From: Ignavibacteria bacterium
GTDB lineage: Bacteria > Bacteroidota > Ignavibacteria > Tepidaquicellales > OLB5
Assembly: GCA_026417195.1 (NCBI GenBank)
Contig: JAOADS010000153.1
Location: 1-5,157 of the forward strand
DNA length: 5,157 bases
Reading direction: 5' to 3'
The notes under the pieces are model-generated. The model had not been told where the DNA came from. It searched no databases and saw only the letters and a program-made list of their open reading frames with translations. A program made the position numbers and the translations under genes. This document shows, piece by piece, positions 1 to 4,578 of the stretch (the stretch's first letter is position 1; each line of letters begins with the position of its first letter).

Positions 1-227
1 ATATTATAACGATCCCTGATGACTTTTGCTGTTTCAACACCATTCATTTCACCTTTAAGTTCTATATCAATTATAACAATATCAGGTTTTGAACTCTCAA
101 TCAATTCCAGAGCCTTCTCGCCCTGATCGGTAATAAAGGTAACTTCATAGCCTCCTGCTTTCAAGGAAGTTGACATATCAAGTGCTACGATACTTTCATC
201 TTCAATAATTGCTACCTTATTCTTCAA
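1..227 (-). CDS. Response regulator, receiver domain (partial, C-terminus outside window)
   Basis: The gene enters from the left edge and only its first 75 codons are present. The translation begins MKNKVAIIEDESIVALDMS and has the order expected for a CheY-like receiver: hydrophobic beta-1, the acidic pair E9-D10, helix 1, and the phosphoacceptor D54 in VIIDIELKGEMNG. The wording D-I-x-L-x-G-x-M-x-G is common in response regulators paired with PAS-type histidine kinases; that is family knowledge. The receiver would accept phosphate from a cytoplasmic histidine kinase. The output domain is outside the window, so the target process is unknown. The start is TTG at 227, chosen because an in-frame TAA lies six codons upstream and no ATG or GTG is available between them. 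No clear Shine-Dalgarno site precedes it. The gene is divergent from the tRNA-Gly block. Confidence 0.88.
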   Translation of the reverse strand, partial: MKNKVAIIEDESIVALDMSTSLKAGGYEVTFITDQGEKALELIESSKPDIVIIDIELKGEMNGVETAKVIRDRYN

Positions 228-410
228 GAAACGAAATTTAATTTAATCAAATATAAGTTAATCATTACACATTAAAAACATATATATTCCAGATATATCT
301 CTCTCATACATGAATAATATCCCGTTCTGTAGTTTCATTACTTTTTGCTCACATTATGTTAATCTTATTAAATTGTAATAATCCATTAAAGAGCTTATTT
401 TTGAGTGAAA
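228..410. other. Divergent intergenic region between response regulator and tRNA-Gly
   Basis: This AT-rich gap must hold promoters for both directions. On the plus strand a weak sigma-70-like pair, TTGCTC at 345-350 and TTAAAT at 368-373 with a 17-base spacer, could serve tRNA-Gly. A 6-bp dyad TTATTA-N5-TAATAA at 365-381 overlaps it, but such dyads arise easily in AT-rich DNA. I see no ORF of note, no riboswitch and no repeat here. Confidence 0.35.
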
Positions 411-482
<72 letters not shown>

Positions 483-509
483 CTCATCCAAGAAAGGTTT
501 TGAATACTA

Positions 510-923
510 TTGTTAAAAATTAGAATTTACTCATTCAGTTATCTTAAATCCGGCATACCTGAAGATAATACACCAAACGGAGGAGGTTATGTTTTTGACT
601 GCAGATGCATTAAAAATCCGGCAAAAGAAAACAGACATATTAACCAGACAGGTAAAGATAAAGAAGTAATTGAGTTTCTTGAATCACCTGAAAATAATAT
701 GAAAGATTTTATGGATAATGTAAAAAAAATAATAGACCTTACTGTTATTTCCTATCTTGAAAGAGGATTTTCTGATCTAATGGTAAGTTTCGGATGTACA
801 GGTGGTCAGCACAGATCGGTTTACGCTGCTGAAAAACTTTCTGAACATCTTAAAGAAAAATTCGGGAATCAAATAAACATTATCCTCCGTCATTTAGAAT
901 ACCCTCACCTATCTCATAATTGA
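510..923 (+). CDS. Stand-alone RapZ C-terminal-domain protein
   Basis: The 137-residue protein matches the C-terminal half of RapZ (YvcJ/UPF0042 family) over nearly its whole length. The visible blocks are SFSYLKSGIP (8-17), the YVFDCRCIKNP block (27-37, compare FVFDxRFLPNP), the TGKD segment (47-50) and the hallmark GCTGGQHRSVYAAEKL (95-110). Full-length RapZ is about 285 residues and has an N-terminal P-loop kinase-like domain, which is absent here. In E. coli the C-terminal domain binds glucosamine-6-phosphate and the small RNAs GlmY/GlmZ; in this lineage an RNase-adaptor role is not established. By inference it is a cytoplasmic amino-sugar-phosphate sensor or sugar-phosphate-binding protein. 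The start is TTG at 510: an in-frame TGA lies at 501-503 and AGAAAGG (491-497) is a weak ribosome site. The gene overlaps the MFS gene by four bases, suggesting translational coupling. Confidence 0.88.
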   Translation: MLKIRIYSFSYLKSGIPEDNTPNGGGYVFDCRCIKNPAKENRHINQTGKDKEVIEFLESPENNMKDFMDNVKKIIDLTVISYLERGFSDLMVSFGCTGGQHRSVYAAEKLSEHLKEKFGNQINIILRHLEYPHLSHN

Positions 924-2176
924 ATTTCTCCGGTAAACTCAAGGAAATAGAGAAATCAACATTCAGAATACATCTGATCTCACAGTTCTTCAACGGCATC
1001 TCACTTGGTGTCATAGGATTACAGGAAATTATCCTCAAAAGAACCCTTCAGGGGACCAACATTGAAATTACGGTATTATCTATACTTGTAAGTTCCTCTT
1101 TCTTAGTTTCAATGTACGGAGCTGAGATAATAGGTCGATCAGCTGACAAATTCAGAAGCATAATCATAGCAGGTGTAATAGGCAAAACTTTCCTTGTACT
1201 TGCACCTTTTGCCGGTTCATCAGAACTTTTTATAATATGTATTGGGATCAATGCTTGTTCAGACTCTTTTATTCTGCCAATATGGAACATAGTATTCAAA
1301 CATAATTACTCGGATACAAACAGAAGCAGGTTATATTCATACGCTGCCCTCACACAGACAACTCTTATAATAATATGCACAACATTGTTCGGATTCCTTA
1401 TGGATTTGAATGTTGTCTTCTATAAAATAGCTTTCACCTTAGCCGGAATAACCGGACTAATTGTGTATTACTGTCTTGGGAGGATGTTAATTACAGGTTC
1501 AGAGGAAAAATTCAAAATAGAAAAACTTCAGTTAAGAATTTCATTTAAACTCATTAAAGATATTGTCTTATTACCTTTCAGGAATATCAGAAGAATATTT
1601 TCTTCTAATTCCGGCTTCCTGAAATTCGAAATCAATTTTTTCATATACGGCATAGCTTTTATAATGCTGGCAACAGTAATGCCTGTTTTCCTTGTAGAAA
1701 AACTTTCACTCTCCTACTCTCCGATTTCTCTTGCAAAGGGGCTTATATTTCATTCAGCATATATCATATTTACACCTCTTATGGGGAAATTCCACGGAAT
1801 GGGTAATCCTACAAAATTCTGCGGTTATGCATTTTTGCTACTATCTTTGTATCCTGCTATTATGATTTTTTCAGTTTTCTTACCAACAATGAAATATGAA
1901 ATATTCTATGCTTCATATTTCTTCTTTGGACTGGCAATGAGCGGTGTTAACATAGCATGGACATTAAGCTCTATTCACTTTGCACCTGCAAACGAAGTTG
2001 CAAACTATCAGGCCGTGCATATAACATTAACTGGAGTCAGAGGTATCTTCAGCCCCTTACTCGGATATCTGATAATGACAACAATTGACATTGAATACGT
2101 ATTTTACCTGTCTGCTCTGTTATTCATCACAGCTGGAATTCTTATGTTAAGCTTAAATAAAAATTCAAATACTTAA
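920..2176 (+). CDS. MFS transporter, 12 transmembrane segments
   Basis: This 418-residue inner-membrane protein is typical in length for the major facilitator superfamily. Hydrophobic segments fall at about 15-36, 50-72, 80-99, 101-121, 138-160, 168-190, then after a basic cytoplasmic loop (about 191-235) at 236-258, 268-288, 302-322, 328-352, 366-388 and 392-411. The loop between helices 2 and 3 reads GRSADKFRS (72-80), a recognisable form of the MFS motif GxxxDRxGRR. GVRGIFSPLLGYL near helix 11 is also usual in this superfamily. The substrate cannot be read from the sequence; the RapZ-domain partner hints at sugar or amino-sugar compounds, which is inference only. The start is TTG at 920, forming TTGA with the stop of the upstream gene. 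The next in-frame ATG is codon 65 and would remove the first helix and most of the second, so TTG is favoured. Confidence 0.92.
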   Translation: MNFSGKLKEIEKSTFRIHLISQFFNGISLGVIGLQEIILKRTLQGTNIEITVLSILVSSSFLVSMYGAEIIGRSADKFRSIIIAGVIGKTFLVLAPFAGSSELFIICIGINACSDSFILPIWNIVFKHNYSDTNRSRLYSYAALTQTTLIIICTTLFGFLMDLNVVFYKIAFTLAGITGLIVYYCLGRMLITGSEEKFKIEKLQLRISFKLIKDIVLLPFRNIRRIFSSNSGFLKFEINFFIYGIAFIMLATVMPVFLVEKLSLSYSPISLAKGLIFHSAYIIFTPLMGKFHGMGNPTKFCGYAFLLLSLYPAIMIFSVFLPTMKYEIFYASYFFFGLAMSGVNIAWTLSSIHFAPANEVANYQAVHITLTGVRGIFSPLLGYLIMTTIDIEYVFYLSALLFITAGILMLSLNKNSNT

Positions 2177-2191
2177 TCAGTAAATTCTGAC

Positions 2192-2219
2192 TTGAGTATA
2201 TATTTTAAAGCATTAATTT
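2192..2219 (+). promoter_or_regulatory. Possible promoter of tRNA-Val
   Basis: TTGAGT (2192-2197) and TAATTT (2214-2219) are separated by 16 bases. A start near 2226 would give a leader of roughly a dozen bases before the tRNA. Both boxes are imperfect, and the tRNA could instead be reached by read-through from the MFS gene, which has no visible terminator of its own. Confidence 0.25.
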
Positions 2220-2237
2220 TGCCATAGATTATTTTAT

Positions 2238-2312
2238 GGGCGGTTAGCTCAGCTGGTTCAGAGCACCTGCCTTACAAGCAGGGGGTCGTAGGTTCGAATC
2301 CTACACTGCCCA
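2238..2312 (+). tRNA. tRNA-Val, anticodon TAC
   Basis: A complete 75-base cloverleaf is visible. The acceptor stem pairs GGGCGGT (2238-2244) with ACTGCCC (2305-2311), including one G-U pair. The D arm is GCTC-AGCTGGTTCA-GAGC. The anticodon stem CCTGC/GCAGG encloses CTTACAA, giving the anticodon TAC at 2273-2275. The variable loop is GGGTC, and the T arm is GTAGG-TTCGAAT-CCTAC. The discriminator is A at 2312 and CCA is not encoded. It lies 61 bases after the MFS stop on the same strand and is followed at once by a terminator hairpin. Confidence 0.97.
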
Positions 2313-2315
2313 CGG

Positions 2316-2365
2316 AAATAGCAGATAATGTGCTTATACTAGCTATGATTATCTGCTATTTTTTT
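2316..2365 (+). terminator. Rho-independent terminator after tRNA-Val
   Basis: A perfect 14-bp stem pairs AAATAGCAGATAAT (2316-2329) with ATTATCTGCTATTT (2348-2361). The loop is 18 bases, and a run of seven T ends the structure (2359-2365). It begins four bases after the tRNA and is the only strong terminator in the plus-strand block, so it probably ends transcripts from tRNA-Val and perhaps from the whole block. A competing 5-bp pairing, ATAGC (2318-2322) with GCTAT (2342-2346), is possible but weaker. Confidence 0.85.
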
Positions 2366-2505
2366 ATTAACACACTTAAATTATAGTAAGTATCATACTA
2401 GGTATAGTGATAATAGTAAGGATTATAAATTAGGATCATTTGTTTTATGATTAGTAAATTCTATTCTTTAATCAGCTAATTTTATATGAAGAGAAGTTTA
2501 AGGTG
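2366..2505. other. Intergenic region between terminator and the GC-rich unknown gene
   Basis: The stretch is very AT-rich, with degenerate TATAGTAAG-like repeats around 2383-2418 and no gene. The minus-strand gene at 2506-2904 ends into it without a convincing terminator hairpin. A 10-base direct repeat AGTAAATTCT at 2179-2188 and 2453-2462 flanks the tRNA-Val and terminator, but this is weak evidence for anything in DNA of this composition. Confidence 0.4.
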
Positions 2506-3025
2506 TTACTTCACTTTCCCTTTGAACAGATCTATCAGATGTATCACCTGGTCCGGATACGGATCCTGTCCCTTCAGTTCCAGCTCCAGCAGCTCCATGT
2601 ACCTCCTCTGTAATTTCCGCTCCGGCGTTGAATTCATCAGTTTCTCGTATTCCTCCGGTGACTTCTCCCTTAACTTCTCCTCCTCTAATATCTCCTTCAA
2701 CATCGGTGCTTTCTTGATTAAGTCGTTGACTTCCACTATTATCATCTCGTTCCGTCTTTCCATGGCTCTGTTCTCCGGCGTTGAAAGCGTCTTCTCTAAC
2801 CACTCCTTGCGTGCCTCTTTCACTGCTTCGGCGAATTCCATAATCGTTTTGTCTTTTCCCGCCTGTGATTCTACGGTATTGCGATTCTGTGATTGTTCCG
2901 TCATTGAGTTTATTATTTAAAGTTTTGTAAACTTTTTGTTCATCAGGAGTATAATCAAATTTCTTTGCTTCTTCAAGACTTAAAACTTTAATTTTTTTTG
3001 TATTTTTGCTTAAAAGTTTATTCAA
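2498..3025 (-). CDS. Overlapping open frame: coding-like AT-rich head, doubtful tail
   Basis: This 175-codon frame starts at TTG 3025. Its first part, roughly residues 1-52, reads like a real protein: lysine-rich, then LSLEEAKKFDYTPDEQKVY and NNKLNDGTITESQYRR, the last resembling the helix-turn of SHOCT-type short domains. These codons are AT-rich at the third position (6 of the first 42 end in G or C). Beyond about position 2870 the same frame becomes Gly/Glu/Ser-rich with few hydrophobic residues and is probably the shadow of the gene at 2506-2904, which lies one base out of phase. Three readings fit: a truncated native gene joined to foreign DNA, one gene split by a single-base indel or programmed +1 shift, or two overlapping genes. 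I treat the head as possibly real and the tail as unlikely. Confidence 0.35.
   Translation of the reverse strand: MNKLLSKNTKKIKVLSLEEAKKFDYTPDEQKVYKTLNNKLNDGTITESQYRRITGGKRQNDYGIRRSSERGTQGVVREDAFNAGEQSHGKTERDDNSGSQRLNQESTDVEGDIRGGEVKGEVTGGIRETDEFNAGAEITEEVHGAAGAGTEGTGSVSGPGDTSDRSVQRESEVTP
2506..2904 (-). CDS. Hypothetical charged helical protein with internal repeat, GC-rich
   Basis: I do not recognise this 132-residue protein. It is rich in Glu, Lys, Arg and Leu, has no signal peptide or membrane segment, and should be largely helical and cytoplasmic. Two related segments, residues about 35-60 (WLEKTLSTPENRAMERR) and 84-110 (EEYEKLMNSTPERKLQRR), place STPE at 41-44 and 92-95, a spacing of 51 residues. 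The C-terminus LIDLFKGKVK looks complete. I prefer this frame over the two overlapping ones (minus 2498-3025 and plus 2486-2920) because its residue pattern is protein-like, while the others read as Gly/Ser-rich low-complexity sequence. Third-position GC is about 63% by hand count, far above the neighbours, which suggests transfer from another genome. The start is ATG at 2904, with an in-frame TAA five codons upstream. A longer product formed by frameshift from the upstream frame is possible. Confidence 0.65.
   Translation of the reverse strand: MTEQSQNRNTVESQAGKDKTIMEFAEAVKEARKEWLEKTLSTPENRAMERRNEMIIVEVNDLIKKAPMLKEILEEEKLREKSPEEYEKLMNSTPERKLQRRYMELLELELKGQDPYPDQVIHLIDLFKGKVK
2620..2632. repeat. 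Exact 13-bp repeat, copy 1 (with 2773-2785)
   Basis: CTCCGGCGTTGAA occurs here and again 153 bases away at 2773-2785, in the same orientation. The distance is exactly 51 codons of the minus-strand gene, so both copies encode the same Ser-Thr-Pro-Glu run. This supports an internal duplication in that gene. Confidence 0.7.
2773..2785. repeat. Exact 13-bp repeat, copy 2 (with 2620-2632)
   Basis: Second copy of CTCCGGCGTTGAA, encoding residues 41-44 (STPE) of the minus-strand gene at 2506-2904. Flanking residues are similar but diverged, so the repeat unit is old or under selection rather than a fresh tandem copy. Confidence 0.7.
2919..2935. promoter_or_regulatory. Palindrome just upstream of the 2506-2904 gene
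   Basis: AAAGTTT-TGT-AAACTTT is a perfect 7-bp inverted repeat with a 3-base spacer. It ends 15 bases upstream of the ATG at 2904. The position suits an operator or a hairpin over the ribosome site, but it also lies inside the coding-like head of the overlapping frame. In AT-rich sequence chance is a real alternative. Confidence 0.3.
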
Positions 3026-3054
3026 AAGTACTCTGTTACAGATAATAACACGAG

Positions 3055-3074
3055 AGTATATACTTTAGTAAAGT
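3055..3074. promoter_or_regulatory. Overlapping palindromes with possible -10 boxes
   Basis: Two perfect palindromes overlap: AGTATATACT (3055-3064) and ACTTTA-G-TAAAGT (3062-3074). The first carries TATACT on both strands. On the minus strand it would place a start near 3048, about 23 bases before the TTG at 3025, with the second palindrome sitting in the spacer where a repressor could bind. No good -35 box accompanies either direction. On the plus strand the same box could serve the hydrolase gene with a leader of about 110 bases. Confidence 0.35.
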
Positions 3075-3180
3075 TTTTCGTATCATATAAATGAAAAAGC
3101 ATGCCATGAATTCAGTACCGAAAAATTAAAGGATAAAATCACACAAGCTAATAATAAAAATCAATAAAATTATAAAATAA

Positions 3181-4191
3181 TTGACAGCAAATCAGAAAAT
3201 CCCAAATCAAAAAACAAACTTCACAAACAGCATATTCACTTTAATTTTTTGTTTACTTCCACTCTGTGCATTTACTCAGTATCTGCCGGAAAGCGGGATT
3301 TATCACTGGCTTAAGACACCGGATGGTCTAAACCTTTACGCTCTGGAATTAGGCAACAGAAATGCTGAAGAGACATACGTTGTACTGCATGGCGGTTTCG
3401 GTGCAGAACATTCATACCTTATAAAACCATTGCTACAACATACTGAAGAACTCCGGTTCATTCTTTTTGATCAGAGAGGATCACTCAGAAGTCCGGCACC
3501 AGACAGCCTTATTACTTTTAAAGGCTTCATAAACGATGTTGAACTCATCCGTAAAGAATTTAATTTAACCCGGGTAAATATTCTGGCACACTCTAACGGA
3601 ACAACCATAGCACTGGATTATCTTTATCACTATCCTGAAAAAGTAAAAAAAATCATACTTATTAGCTGTCCGTTATATATACTGGACGGTAATTATTTCC
3701 AGAATATAGACGAACCCGTCAAAAAATATTATGATGAGATGGAAAAATGGAAAGATTCGGTAAATCAGAAAATAGAAGCTATGAAAGAAAAATATAATCT
3801 GCAAAACAAAGACTCACTTACAAGCATTGAAAAAACCTTATTAAGCAAAATTGAATATGCTGCTAATCACACACATTTAATGAAAAATGTGGAACACTCA
3901 GAGAATGCTTTTTTCAATCCTGATGTATTTTCAGCACTTCAGAAAAATGTAACCAGTGAGGAACAGGAAAGAAGAATAAGCAATTTGTCCCATGCATTGG
4001 TTAAAAGTTCCATACCAGTAACTATGATCAACGGTGAATATGATATCGTGGATCCCAAGGGAAATGTCTGGTCAGCAGTTGCCGAAGGACTGGATCATTT
4101 AGAATACATACTGATAAAAAACGCAGGTCATAACGTCTGGCTTGACCAACCCGAAGAGTTCAGAAGTATTTTAGAAAGAATATTAAGATAG
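3181..4191 (+). CDS. Secreted alpha/beta-hydrolase, proline iminopeptidase-like
   Basis: The 336-residue protein has an N-terminal signal peptide: a polar stretch, a hydrophobic core IFTLIFCLLPLCAF (18-31) and a likely cut near residue 33. The fold markers follow in order: oxyanion loop LHGGFG (69-74), DQRGSLRSPAP (97-107, the DQRGxGRSxP motif of the S33 peptidase group with Leu in place of the second Gly), nucleophile elbow AHSNG with Ser138, a charged cap region at about 180-257, the probable acid Asp288 or Asp291 in GEYDIVDP, and the catalytic His317 in AGHNVWLDQP. The triad therefore looks intact. By inference it cleaves small ester or peptide substrates in the periplasm or outside the cell; the exact substrate is unknown. 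The start is TTG at 3181, directly after an in-frame TAA, with no clear ribosome site. No other usable start lies before the signal peptide, so the true N-terminus is somewhat uncertain. Confidence 0.88.
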   Translation: MTANQKIPNQKTNFTNSIFTLIFCLLPLCAFTQYLPESGIYHWLKTPDGLNLYALELGNRNAEETYVVLHGGFGAEHSYLIKPLLQHTEELRFILFDQRGSLRSPAPDSLITFKGFINDVELIRKEFNLTRVNILAHSNGTTIALDYLYHYPEKVKKIILISCPLYILDGNYFQNIDEPVKKYYDEMEKWKDSVNQKIEAMKEKYNLQNKDSLTSIEKTLLSKIEYAANHTHLMKNVEHSENAFFNPDVFSALQKNVTSEEQERRISNLSHALVKSSIPVTMINGEYDIVDPKGNVWSAVAEGLDHLEYILIKNAGHNVWLDQPEEFRSILERILR

Positions 4192-4314
4192 AAGTTCAGT
4201 CATAGCTTTGGTTAAATCAACTGCAGGGACAGAGCAGACAATATTTAGTTTAAAAGATTCTGTAATAAATTTAAAGTTTTCGGAATTGATTCCGTTTGAA
4301 ATAATATTTAAACA
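4183..4314 (-). pseudogene. C-terminal-looking coding fragment
   Basis: A minus-strand frame of 43 codons after an in-frame stop (4315-4317) reads as a plausible protein end: NIISNGINSENFKF, then LNIVCSVPAVDLTKAMTELL, and a TAA at 4183-4185. It has no ATG, GTG or TTG near its beginning. The alternation of a beta-like LNIVCSV with a helix DLTKAMTELL is loosely like the end of an ACT-type domain such as in aspartate kinases, but I would not name it on that. Its stop overlaps the end of the hydrolase gene, tail to tail, by 9 bases. It is probably the remnant of a deleted gene; a chance frame is the alternative. Confidence 0.3.
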
Positions 4315-4367
4315 TTATTTTAATTTTTTTTAATTTAAGTAGATAATAATTCTTTACAGAAATAATG

Positions 4368-4496
4368 TCATATAACTGACAGAATCGTAGTCTTTTTGAA
4401 AAAAAGTTCATCAAATACAGTATATTCAGGACCTGTAGCATTACCGTTACACCTGGCACATAAAGCAGCTGCTATTAATATTACAAAGCTTTTCAT
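4368..4496 (-). CDS. Small ORF with signal peptide and CxxC motif, possibly truncated
   Basis: This 42-residue frame starts with ATG at 4496. It begins MKSFVILIAAALCARCNGNA, which looks like a short export signal followed at once by CARCN, close to a haem-binding CxxCH but with Asn in place of His. The rest (ATGPEYTVFDELFFKKTTIL) is unremarkable, and the frame ends at TGA 4368-4370. TATACT lies four bases upstream (4501-4506) on the same strand. It is too short for a cytochrome, so it is either a small secreted or lipid-anchored peptide or the surviving N-terminus of a decayed exported protein. It sits between the sorting-domain gene and the fragment at 4183-4314, in a 390-base area with no other gene. 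An overlapping minus-strand frame at 4271-4459 is Leu/Lys-rich and I take it as a shadow. Confidence 0.35.
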   Translation of the reverse strand: MKSFVILIAAALCARCNGNATGPEYTVFDELFFKKTTILSVI

Positions 4497-4578
4497 AACA
4501 AGTATATTTTTTTAACTTTTTTTAAAAAAAATCATCGTTTAACAATATCAAAGTTTAGCATATGAAAATATATTAAAA

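Noticed and set aside
1048..1299. Minus-strand open frame of 83 codons inside the MFS gene
   Set aside because: It is wholly antisense to a well-supported membrane protein gene and has no family resemblance.
2179..2462. AGTAAATTCT direct repeats around tRNA-Val as integration att sites
   Set aside because: Ten AT-rich bases repeat easily by chance. The copies do not include the tRNA 3' end, and no integrase is present.
2486..2920. Plus-strand open frame of 144 codons
   Set aside because: It is Ser/Phe-rich antisense to the GC-rich minus-strand gene. Its run of Ser codons mirrors the Leu/Glu codons on the other strand, so it reads as a shadow.
3091..3129. Tiny ORF starting ATGAAAAAG ahead of the hydrolase
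   Set aside because: It ends after 12 codons and has a further in-frame stop before 3181, so it cannot be the hydrolase start. Nothing else supports it.
4281..4294. Palindrome CGGAAT-TG-ATTCCG as a terminator for the hydrolase gene
   Set aside because: The stem is only 5-6 bp and is followed by just three T. It also falls inside the coding-like fragment, so it is too weak to call.
4271..4459. Minus-strand open frame of 62 codons
   Set aside because: It is Leu/Lys/Tyr-rich with no domain and overlaps a more protein-like frame with an export signal. The composition follows from AT-rich DNA.
4507..4530. T-run/A-run at 4507-4530 as a terminator or promoter element
   Set aside because: The homopolymer dyad has no GC stem. 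It is just as likely AT-rich spacer DNA.
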